Below, piece after piece: positions 57,930 through 64,000 of a stretch of DNA of 64,000 bases. Positions within the stretch are counted from its first letter, which is position 1. The number at the start of each line of letters is the position of its first letter. A program made the position numbers and the translations under genes. The notes under the pieces were generated by a model that saw nothing but the letters and a program-made list of their open reading frames with translations, searched no databases and was not told the origin of the DNA. The DNA is from an uncultured Eubacteriales bacterium (GTDB taxonomy: Bacteria; Bacillota; Clostridia; Oscillospirales; Oscillospiraceae): assembly GCA_900544765.1 (NCBI GenBank), contig UQWI01000002.1, forward strand, positions 124,001-188,000, read 5' to 3'.

Positions 57930-58697
57930 TTATTCGTTGGGGACGATTGCGAAGCACCTGGCGGGGAAGCCGACGCCGTCGCGCAGCTTCGGGAAGGAGC
58001 ATACTATGATGCCTCCTACGGGCGGGCACTGGTCGAGGTTGCGCATGACCTCTATCTGGAAGCGGTCGACGGCGAGTATGTACTGCTCGCCGGGGTAGGG
58101 GTAGGCGCCCTCCTTGGTGGTGACGGAGGCGGGGTCGGTGTCCGCGGGCTCGTGGCCGATGGCGCCGATGCTGCGGTTTTCGACGAGCCACTTTATGGCC
58201 TCGACGTCCCAGCCGGGGTAGTGGGGCTGTCCGTTTTCGTCGGGGTTGTCCAGGTTGGACTTCTTGTACCAGTCGCTGCGGAAGGCTACGAAGGCGCCTT
58301 CGGGGATGCGGCCGTACTGCTCCTCCCACTTCTGGATGTCCTCAACTTTGAGCATGAAATCGGGGTTGGCGGCGCACTCGGCGCTCTTGTCTATCACGAC
58401 GAGGGGGAATACCAGCTCGTTTACGCCTATCTCGGCCATTGTGCGGCCCTTCTCGTGGAAGTGGCGCGGGGCGTCGACGTGGGTGCCGTACTGGCTGGCC
58501 ACGCTGTACTGGATGCAGCGCATGGGGGCCATCATGTCATCCGGCGTACCGGGCATGTAGTCGAAGAGCAGCGTGCCTTCGAGCGGCTTGAAGCCATACC
58601 AGTGCGGGGTTTCGGGGCTGAGCTCATGGGTGAGGTCGACCCACCTGTACTTGTCGCTCTTTAGCTCGCTGAGAGTGTTCCACAGTGTCGTGTTCAT
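57930..58697 (-). CDS. Cyclase-family metal-dependent hydrolase (kynurenine formamidase-like fold)
   Basis: This 255-aa protein has the PF04199-type metal motif YGTHVDAPRHFHEKG (HxDxPxHF), DLTHELSPETPHW near the start, and GHEPADTDP later. Relatives include bacterial kynurenine formamidase and isatin hydrolase, but the true substrate is unknown. ATG 58697 has GGAGGAAG upstream and is preferred over the ATG 33 nt further upstream. It stands between hisBHA and the toxin-antitoxin locus as a single gene. Confidence 0.85.
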   Translation of the reverse strand: MNTTLWNTLSELKSDKYRWVDLTHELSPETPHWYGFKPLEGTLLFDYMPGTPDDMMAPMRCIQYSVASQYGTHVDAPRHFHEKGRTMAEIGVNELVFPLVVIDKSAECAANPDFMLKVEDIQKWEEQYGRIPEGAFVAFRSDWYKKSNLDNPDENGQPHYPGWDVEAIKWLVENRSIGAIGHEPADTDPASVTTKEGAYPYPGEQYILAVDRFQIEVMRNLDQCPPVGGIIVCSFPKLRDGVGFPARCFAIVPNE

Positions 58698-58741
58698 GAT
58701 TTCTTCCTCCAATATCCGTATATTTCCCAATCTTTCCGCGC

Positions 58742-58770
58742 TTGACGCAGGAAAGGGCGGGTGCTATAAT
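58742..58770 (+). promoter_or_regulatory. Promoter of the antitoxin antisense RNA
   Basis: TTGACG (58742-58747), 17-bp spacer, perfect TATAAT (58765-58770). It fires toward the toxin gene from its 3' side. No open frame on the plus strand follows. Confidence 0.82.
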
Positions 58771-58776
58771 AAAAGC

Positions 58777-58885
58777 AAGAGGGGCGCTTACCCGTGGCAC
58801 CGGGTAACGGCTCTTCCTCGAAAGATTTGTAACCTGAAGAAATGGCCGTTCTCTTTGCTGGGGGGCGGTTATTTCTTTGTTACCG
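58777..58885 (+). ncRNA. Candidate cis-antisense RNA antitoxin
   Basis: The RNA is predicted from the promoter at 58742-58770 and would run into the 3' end of the toxin message and the last toxin codons. A weak hairpin (GAAAT...ATTTC) followed by a T-rich stretch near 58870-58885 may end it. Its exact 3' end is uncertain. Overlap at the toxin 3' end is the txpA/RatA type of arrangement. Confidence 0.6.
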
Positions 58886-58949
58886 TAATAACTCCGAAGA
58901 TAACAACGGCTATCAGGTTAAAGAGCATAATCGTCTCTTGCACCGTCAT
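58869..58949 (-). CDS. Hydrophobic 26-aa type I toxin (holin-like toxin family)
   Basis: The product begins MTVQETIMLFNLIAVVI and ends in ThrLysLys. A short N-terminus with a Glu, one membrane-spanning segment (about residues 7-23) and a Lys-Lys end match the putative holin-like toxin (Hol_Tox) peptides of Bacillota. ATG 58949 follows a perfect AAGGAGGT (58963-58956), which is itself locked in an 8-bp hairpin. The gene has its own promoter and an antisense promoter from the 3' side. These are hallmarks of a membrane-acting type I toxin. Confidence 0.8.
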   Translation of the reverse strand: MTVQETIMLFNLIAVVIFGVITVTKK

Positions 58950-58955
58950 GTTGTC

Positions 58956-58976
58956 ACCTCCTTTATGTAAGGAGGT
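58956..58976 (-). promoter_or_regulatory. Anti-Shine-Dalgarno hairpin of the toxin mRNA
   Basis: In the mRNA ACCUCCUU (58976-58969) pairs fully with AAGGAGGU (58963-58956) around a 5-nt loop. It would sequester the ribosome-binding site. Confidence 0.88.
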
Positions 58977-59003
58977 CGAGACGTTCCCCTCTCGCTCGTG
59001 CGT

Positions 59004-59032
59004 ATTTTAGCACATCAAAGTGTGTTTGACAA
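59004..59032 (-). promoter_or_regulatory. Promoter of the type I toxin
   Basis: On the minus strand TTGTCA (59027-59032), 17-bp spacer, TAAAAT (59004-59009). It gives a leader of about 48 nt. Confidence 0.75.
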
Positions 59033-59035
59033 GAA

Positions 59036-59072
59036 TTAGCGCCGCACCCCTTAATTGGAGTGCGGCGCTTGT
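59036..59072. terminator. Terminator after the DUF4358-like lipoprotein gene
   Basis: AGCGCCGCAC (59038-59047) pairs with GTGCGGCGCT (59060-59069). T-richness is modest on both sides. Confidence 0.75.
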
Positions 59073-59085
59073 CTTATTCCTCAAA

Positions 59086-59565
59086 TTATGCCTCAAAGCA
59101 GCCCTCGAAGGCGCTGCCTGCGGCGGTTTTTGCATCCTCGGAGAGGATGGCGTAAAAGACGTAATTGCCGGTGGTCCAGACCTTTGCGTTCTGGAGCTTC
59201 GGGAACTCATCGGGCAGGTATTCGGGCATCCAGGCGTCGAGGCGCAGCTGGAGATAGTCGTTTACCGCTGTGCTCAGGGCTTCGGTCTGGGCCTCGTCCG
59301 CGCCCTTGAAGAGCCCGAACTCGTCTATCGTAGTGCCGACGTTTGTGGCCATGACCAGGCACTGCTCATAGTCGCCGCTTGTGAGCTTGAACATGTTCTC
59401 GATGTAACTCGCGTCCATTTCGGCCATGCCGTCAGTGGGAACGGCGCCTTCAATGGCGGAGACCACGGAGTCAAAACCGGGATCGACCGTGTTCTCGCTG
59501 CCGCAGGCGGACAGCAGAGCCAGGCAGAGCGCGAGTAAAAGAAGCATTGCGGCGCGCTTTCTCAT
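59086..59565 (-). CDS. DUF4358-type lipoprotein
   Basis: This 159-aa exported protein has a lipoprotein signal (MRKRAAMLLLLALCLALLSAC; Cys21). The rest, including an MDASYIENMF segment, a central YEQCLVMATNVGTTIDEFGLF and NYVFYAILSEDAKTA near the end, resembles DUF4358 proteins of Clostridia, whose function is unknown. It lies 69 nt downstream of a secreted SGNH hydrolase gene on the same strand; the two may be co-transcribed. Confidence 0.78.
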   Translation of the reverse strand: MRKRAAMLLLLALCLALLSACGSENTVDPGFDSVVSAIEGAVPTDGMAEMDASYIENMFKLTSGDYEQCLVMATNVGTTIDEFGLFKGADEAQTEALSTAVNDYLQLRLDAWMPEYLPDEFPKLQNAKVWTTGNYVFYAILSEDAKTAAGSAFEGCFEA

Positions 59566-59633
59566 AAGATCACCCTTTCACAATGGGAGGCCCGCTTTCA
59601 CGAGCCTCCCGGTTCCGTGCGGTATTGCTGTGC

Positions 59634-60518
59634 TTACAGATAGGCGTGGGTGCGCAGATAGTTCAGGACCTCGGTGAAGCCCTGGGCGTTGAGGTGGATG
59701 TAGTCGCCGTTCTGCAAATCGTCGCGCAGCCAGCCCTCGGAGTCCTTGAGGACGGAGCAGGTGTCGGAGTAGCGCGTACCGGTCTCGGCGGCGACTTCCT
59801 TAATCCACTCGTTGGCGGCGTTTATCTTATCGTTGTTGATGCTGTCGAGCTGCGCATAGCTGCGGCCGACGGGGTAGATGCTGTTGCAGATTATCTTCGT
59901 GTTCGGGCTGGCCTGCTTCACGGCGTTGATGACGCCGGTGTAGCACTCCTTGAAGTAGTCCTCATCCATGGAGGCCACGCCGTTCACGCCGAGTGTGATG
60001 ACCAGATACTCGGGCTGCTTGAGCGCGGCGGCCTCGGCAATCGTAATCTCAGGGCCGTCGGGGGTCGGGCAGCGCACGGTGGCGGTGGCGTAATTGAATA
60101 GGGCCAGGGTGCCGCTGGTCGGGGTCCAGACCTGCTCACTCTCGAGCTCGCCGGTGAGCAGCGGGGCCTCATTGCTGTAATACCAGAGCCCGTAGGTGGT
60201 GCTGTCGCCGAGGAAGGTCAGGCGGTCTATGTAGGCCTGCCCGGCGTCGGCAGTCTCGCCCAGTACGACGCTGGTGGTTGTGGGCTCGGCTGTGTTGGGG
60301 TCGGTGGAAGCAGAGCCGGGATCGCCGGTCTCGCTGCCTGGTTCTACAGTACCCGTACCGCCGGCGGACTCAGTCGGAGCCGCGGGGGTGGTTATGGGCA
60401 CTTCGTCGCCGGTGCCGCAGCTGGAGAGTATAAGCGAGAGCAATACGGCCACGAGGCAGATGAGTATTCCGCCTGTCCAGAGTACAAATACCGATGATGA
60501 CTGTGTTTTGCGTTTCAA
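59634..60518 (-). CDS. Exported SGNH/GDSL-family hydrolase
   Basis: This 294-aa protein has an N-terminal membrane segment ending LSLILSSC (lipobox-like) and a Thr/Ser/Pro/Gly-rich linker to about residue 85. The SGNH esterase domain follows, with nucleophile GDSTTYG, block III LGVNG and the catalytic Asp-His in GDYIHLNAQG. I start at TTG 60516-60518 because AGGAGA lies 8 nt upstream; the longer frame adds a poorly supported N-terminus. It probably deacylates a cell-surface polymer; the substrate is unknown. Confidence 0.82.
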   Translation of the reverse strand: MKRKTQSSSVFVLWTGGILICLVAVLLSLILSSCGTGDEVPITTPAAPTESAGGTGTVEPGSETGDPGSASTDPNTAEPTTTSVVLGETADAGQAYIDRLTFLGDSTTYGLWYYSNEAPLLTGELESEQVWTPTSGTLALFNYATATVRCPTPDGPEITIAEAAALKQPEYLVITLGVNGVASMDEDYFKECYTGVINAVKQASPNTKIICNSIYPVGRSYAQLDSINNDKINAANEWIKEVAAETGTRYSDTCSVLKDSEGWLRDDLQNGDYIHLNAQGFTEVLNYLRTHAYL

Positions 60519-60618
60519 GATGGGTTCTCCTGGTTTCGCAGGGGCCAAAGCCCCGGGATTTGCCGAAGGGCGGATGTGCCGCCCCACGAAGGAGACGGCA
60601 CATCGGGTTATGAGGGGA

Positions 60619-62646
60619 TTATTCCTCGGCGTCCTTCTTGGCCTCGTCGATAATCTTCTGCTGCACGGCGGCGGGGGCCTCCGCGTAGCGGACGAACTCG
60701 AGCGTGAAGCTGCCGCGGCCCTGCGTCATGCTGCGCAGGTCGATGGCGTAGGAGCTCATCTCGGCCATCGGCACCTCGGCTTCGACGGTCTGCATGCCGC
60801 CCTCGGCGTTCATGCCCATGACCGTGCCGCGGCGCTTGGAGCTGATATCGCTCATGATATCGCCCATGTTGGCGTCGGGGATGGTGACCTTCAGCAGCCC
60901 TATCGGCTCTAGTATGACGGGGCTGGCGTTAATAAGTTCCTTATAAGCGAGAGAAGCCGCAGTCTTGAACGCCATTTCGCTCGAGTCGACGGGGTGGTAG
61001 CTGCCGTCGTAGAGGGTGGCCTTCAGGTAGACCATGGGGTAGCCGGCGAGGACGCCCTTGGTGCAGCACTCGCGCAGGCCCTTTTCGACCGCGGGGAAGA
61101 AGTTCTTCGGGACGCTGCCGCCGAAGACGTTCTCGGCGAAAATCATGTCCTCCTGCTCCTCCTGGGGCTCGAACTCTATCCAGACGTCGCCGAACTGGCC
61201 GTGGCCGCCGGACTGCTTCTTGTGACGGCCGTGGGCCTTGAGCGGCTTGCGAATCTTCTCGCGGTAGGCCACGCGGGCGGGGCTGAGCTCGACCTCGACG
61301 CCGAACTTGTTCTTCAGCTTGTTGCACAGCACGTCGAGCTGGATGTCGCCGGCGCCGGCGATGACCATCTGCTTGGTCTCGGCGTTGTTGGTGATGGTGA
61401 AGGAGCGGTCCTCGTCGTTGAGGCGGGTGAGGCCCTGAGCCACCTTGTCCTCCTGACCTTTCGTCTTGGGCGCGATAGCCATGGAGTAGCAGGGGGTGGC
61501 GAACTCGATGCCGGGGGCGGCCTCGACGGCCTTGGCGTCGCAGAGGGTGTCGGCGGTCTTGGTGTCGGAGAGCTTGCTCACCGCGCCGATGTCGCCGCAG
61601 GATATCTCCTGGACCTCGACGTTCTTCTTGCCCTGCATGAAGTAGATGTGGCCGAGCTTCTCCTGCGCGCCGGAGCGGGCGTTGGTCAGGGTCATGTCGG
61701 GGGTGACCTTGCCGGAGATGACCTTGAAGAGGCTGAACTTGCCGAACTGGTCGCTCATGGTCTTGTAGACGATGGCGCGGGCCGGGCCGGACTCGTTGAC
61801 AGGCTCGCCGCCCTCGTGCGGGGCGGGGAAGAAGTTCTTTATGGCGTCGAGCAGCTCGAGGGTACCCATGCCGGTGGAGGCGCTGCCGCAGAACACGGGG
61901 ACAATCTCACCCTCGGCAATGCCGGTGGTCAGGGCGCCGTATATCTCGTCGGCGGAGAGCTCCATGGTCTCGAGGTACTTCTCCATGAGCTCCTCGCTTG
62001 TGCCGGCGGCGTTCTCGGCGATCTCGTTGTAGAGCTCCTCAACGCGGTCGGCCATGCTGTCGGGGACGGGGCACTCGCTGCGCTTGCTGCCGTTGTACTT
62101 GTATGCCTTGCGGGCGACGATGTCGACAATGCCGACGGGCTTGCCGCCCTCGACGATGGGCGCGGCCATCGGGCTGACGCTTGGGCCGAACTTCTCGCGC
62201 AGGGCGTTCAGGGCCGTGAAGTAGTCGGCGTGCTCCTCGTCGAGCTTGGAGATATAGATGGCCTTGGGCAGGTTGGCGTCATTGAGGCTCTTCCAGGCCT
62301 TCTCGGCGCCGACGTTGACGCCGTCCTTGGCGGAGACGACTATGATGCCGGTGTCGGCGACGCGCAGGGCCTCGACAACCTCGCCGGCGAAGTCAAAATA
62401 ACCCGGGGTGTCCAGGATATTTATCTTGGTTTTCTGGTAGTCCGTGTACATCGTGGACAGGGAAATGCTTATCTGGCGGCGAATCTCCTCTGCGTCGAAG
62501 TCGGAGACGCTGTTACCGGAGGCGGTGCTGCCCATGCGGTCGGTGACGCCGGTCAGGAACAGGATGCTCTCCGCGAGGGTGCTCTTGCCATTGCCGCCGT
62601 GGCCGAGCAGAGCGATGTTGCGGATGTCTTTTGTTGCGTAGCTCAT
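60619..62646 (-). CDS. EF-G-like translational GTPase (FusA paralogue)
   Basis: This 675-aa protein has EF-G domain order: the G domain with G1 GHGGNGKST, G3 DTPGYFDF and an unusual G4 SKLD instead of NKxD. Domain II follows, then domains III-V with GHGQFGDVWIEFEP and the C-terminal PDANMGDIMSDISSKRRGTVMGM. It is not with other translation genes, so it is more likely an EF-G-like paralogue than the main fusA. ATG 62646 is preferred; an in-frame GTG at 62658 abuts AAGGAG too closely. Confidence 0.88.
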   Translation of the reverse strand: MSYATKDIRNIALLGHGGNGKSTLAESILFLTGVTDRMGSTASGNSVSDFDAEEIRRQISISLSTMYTDYQKTKINILDTPGYFDFAGEVVEALRVADTGIIVVSAKDGVNVGAEKAWKSLNDANLPKAIYISKLDEEHADYFTALNALREKFGPSVSPMAAPIVEGGKPVGIVDIVARKAYKYNGSKRSECPVPDSMADRVEELYNEIAENAAGTSEELMEKYLETMELSADEIYGALTTGIAEGEIVPVFCGSASTGMGTLELLDAIKNFFPAPHEGGEPVNESGPARAIVYKTMSDQFGKFSLFKVISGKVTPDMTLTNARSGAQEKLGHIYFMQGKKNVEVQEISCGDIGAVSKLSDTKTADTLCDAKAVEAAPGIEFATPCYSMAIAPKTKGQEDKVAQGLTRLNDEDRSFTITNNAETKQMVIAGAGDIQLDVLCNKLKNKFGVEVELSPARVAYREKIRKPLKAHGRHKKQSGGHGQFGDVWIEFEPQEEQEDMIFAENVFGGSVPKNFFPAVEKGLRECCTKGVLAGYPMVYLKATLYDGSYHPVDSSEMAFKTAASLAYKELINASPVILEPIGLLKVTIPDANMGDIMSDISSKRRGTVMGMNAEGGMQTVEAEVPMAEMSSYAIDLRSMTQGRGSFTLEFVRYAEAPAAVQQKIIDEAKKDAEE

Positions 62647-62706
62647 GTGTGGGTTCACTCCTTCTTATATTTGAAACGTAACGTTTTCCCAAAAATCAAC
62701 CATCTA

Positions 62707-62735
62707 ATTATATAATACTTTGGCTGGTTTGGCAA
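62707..62735 (-). promoter_or_regulatory. Promoter of the EF-G-like gene
   Basis: On the minus strand TTGCCA (62730-62735), 17-bp spacer, TATAAT (62707-62712). Confidence 0.82.
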
Positions 62736-62808
62736 TAGCTAAAAAAGCAATCATTTTTATGCCGCGGCGGGCTGTGCAAAACGACAAACAGCGCGATTAT
62801 CCGTCACA

Positions 62809-63294
62809 TTAAGCCGCCGGAGACCATGTTAAGCCGTCTATGACAGACTCAAGCAATTCCCGCTCGTTCTCCGCGGAGAAGAGGCCCATGTCGTATTTTC
62901 GGCCGTCTATGTAGAGCTGGCCGCCGTCGGTGAGGACTATTCCGGCCGTGCCGCCGCCGCGCCTGTCCACGATGATTTGCAGTTGGCGCTCGCCCTCAAG
63001 GTCCCAATGCGCCTGACGGAAGGGCGTGAGCAGCGTGCGGTGAAATTTCACGTCACCGAGCCGTTCTCCCAGCTTCTCGAGCTCGGGCGAGCCGGGCGTC
63101 AGTACGGCCTCGTAGTTTTCGTTGGATATATTCCCATCCTCGACGCTCAGCCGGGTGTAAAAGGCTGAGACGCCGCTCTCGACGCCGTAGCGGGCCGAGA
63201 AGCTGAGCGGCCAGAACAGCCACAGCAGGAGAGCCGCGGCGATGACGGCTGCGGCTATGGCGATGCCGGCCTTGCGCTTTAACGAAGCGTCCAT
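62809..63294 (-). CDS. Hypothetical membrane-anchored protein
   Basis: I do not recognise this 161-aa protein. One N-terminal membrane segment (about residues 10-32, AIAAAVIAAALLLWLFWPL) is followed by an extracytoplasmic domain of about 125 residues rich in Glu/Arg and predicted strands (LQIIVDRRGGGTAGIVLTDGG). ATG 63294 has AAGGGGAT upstream. A terminator separates it from the gene upstream. Confidence 0.7.
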   Translation of the reverse strand: MDASLKRKAGIAIAAAVIAAALLLWLFWPLSFSARYGVESGVSAFYTRLSVEDGNISNENYEAVLTPGSPELEKLGERLGDVKFHRTLLTPFRQAHWDLEGERQLQIIVDRRGGGTAGIVLTDGGQLYIDGRKYDMGLFSAENERELLESVIDGLTWSPAA

Positions 63295-63308
63295 GCACGA
63301 TCCCCTTT

Positions 63309-63343
63309 CAAAAAAGCCCCCCAAGACGCGCTCGGGGGGCTGA
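63309..63343 (-). terminator. Terminator of the last gene in the window
   Basis: On the minus strand AGCCCCCC (63341-63334) pairs with GGGGGGCT (63322-63315), followed by TTTTTT. Confidence 0.9.
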
Positions 63344-63351
63344 GTTGTGTG

Positions 63352-64000
63352 TCAATGCGCACCGGCTACGGACGCGACGACGCCGGGCAGGGTGAATACG
63401 GCCATGTAGGCCAGGAGCCAGGCCACGCTGAGCCCGGAGCCGAAGGCGTACAGGGCGAAGGCCAGCAGTACGCCGGAGACGGCGCAGACGAGGCTCAGCA
63501 CGGTGCCCAGCTGGGCGGATATGTAGCAGCGGCGGCCGCAGCCGGCGACCTCCATGTAAGCGCCCAGGCCTTCGCGGGCCATCAGGGCGCAGGCGCGGCT
63601 CTCGTCGGAGGGTGAGGCGCCGGAGACGGCGTAGCGCACGGCGTAAAGCGGGAAGTCGAAACCGTCGGTGGGGATACCGTACTTGCGGTGGAGCATGAGC
63701 GGGGTCACCAGGAAATCGCGCACGGCGAAAATAGGCGCGCGGCGGCTGCGCAGGCAGCTGACAAGCGCCTTGCCGACGCTGGGCACGGGGCTGTACTCAA
63801 TGTTGAAGATGCCGCTGAGCACCCCGCTGATGGCCACAAACACGGCGCTGCGGTCGGCGAGCTTCTGCGGGACCATTATGCCCATCAGGCGCATGAAGGC
63901 CGCGCTGCCGCACAGTACCTCCTCGCCCGCGATGAGGGCCGTCAGTCCGCCGCCCTCGTGGCAGCAGAAGTCCTCAACGCGGCGCATGGCGTAGCCGTTG
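63352..64000 (-). CDS. C-terminal part of a membrane protein (partial, runs off the window)
   Basis: The frame is open to the last base, so the start is outside the window. The visible 216 residues contain EEVLCGSAAFMRLMGI and DRSAVFVAISGVLSGIFNIEY, faintly like the nucleotide-domain end of P-type ATPases, then a cytosolic part and two C-terminal membrane segments (TVLSLVCAVSGVLLAFALYAF and SVAWLLAYMAVFTLPGVVA). I cannot name the family from this fragment. Confidence 0.65.
   Translation of the reverse strand, partial: NGYAMRRVEDFCCHEGGGLTALIAGEEVLCGSAAFMRLMGIMVPQKLADRSAVFVAISGVLSGIFNIEYSPVPSVGKALVSCLRSRRAPIFAVRDFLVTPLMLHRKYGIPTDGFDFPLYAVRYAVSGASPSDESRACALMAREGLGAYMEVAGCGRRCYISAQLGTVLSLVCAVSGVLLAFALYAFGSGLSVAWLLAYMAVFTLPGVVASVAGAH

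Overview
The window is about 60% G+C and looks like chromosomal core of a strictly anaerobic, probably spore-forming Bacillota (class Clostridia, most likely an Oscillospirales/Oscillospiraceae gut lineage). This placement is inferred from several things seen together: a T-box and an S-box (SAM-I) leader, a CIRCE operator, HisZ with short-form HisG, AddAB instead of RecBCD, a PdaB-like sporulation deacetylase, ferredoxin-dependent indolepyruvate oxidoreductase, and strong sigma-A promoters (TTGACA-N17-TATAAT). No prophage, integrase, transposase or CRISPR array is visible. The accessory signal sits in intergenic repeats, structured leaders and one very small toxin gene.

Layout. 0-5 kb: the end of a yidC-like gene, jag/khpB, acpP, a MATE exporter behind a structured leader, a twice-frameshifted membrane/TPR gene, and hflX. 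5-12 kb: rpmE, a tiny lipoprotein, pfkA, a DUF2798 membrane protein, iorBA with a divergent GntR/FadR regulator, and a divergent HxlR regulator/flavodoxin-like reductase pair. 12-14.5 kb: SAM-I riboswitch and metK, tRNA-Gln(CUG), and a 146-bp tandem repeat. 14.5-21.3 kb: a zinc/manganese ABC operon (znuA-C-B type) and an amino-acid ABC operon translationally coupled to an M20 amidohydrolase. 21.3-25.2 kb: CIRCE-hsp20, a pdaB-like gene flanked by copies of one repeat, an aminotransferase, then about 900 bp of noncoding mosaic repeats. 25-30.7 kb: hisZ-G-D-C-F-IE. 30.7-39.3 kb: murI, an ImmA/IrrE peptidase with an XRE repressor, and addBA. 39.5-44 kb: a 69-aa orphan, a MalY-type lyase, a radical SAM/SPASM protein and a second MATE exporter with the same kind of leader as the first. 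44-49 kb: a ferric/corrinoid-type ABC transporter in one operon with siroheme genes (met8-like and a cobA-hemD fusion). 49-52.8 kb: a 99-bp minisatellite in the asnB 3' region, then glnA-asnB behind an attenuator-like leader. 52.8-58.7 kb: mog/moaB, T-box-cysE-cysS, hisB-H-A, and a cyclase-family hydrolase. 58.7-64 kb: a type I toxin-antitoxin locus, two exported proteins, an EF-G paralogue and two membrane proteins, the last cut by the window end.

How the parts fit. Histidine synthesis is split between two operons 25 kb apart (hisZGDCF-IE and hisBHA). Together they encode every step except histidinol-phosphatase. Sulfur and amino-acid genes are controlled by RNA: SAM-I for metK, a T-box with a Cys specifier for cysE-cysS, and a probable attenuator for glnA-asnB. 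Both MATE exporters carry collinear 48-nt leader motifs that I think are guanidine-IV (mepA-type) riboswitches. The strongest item not represented by any ordinary gene call is the type I toxin-antitoxin locus at 58.74-59.03 kb: a 26-aa hydrophobic peptide, a fully sequestered Shine-Dalgarno sequence, and a convergent antisense RNA promoter.
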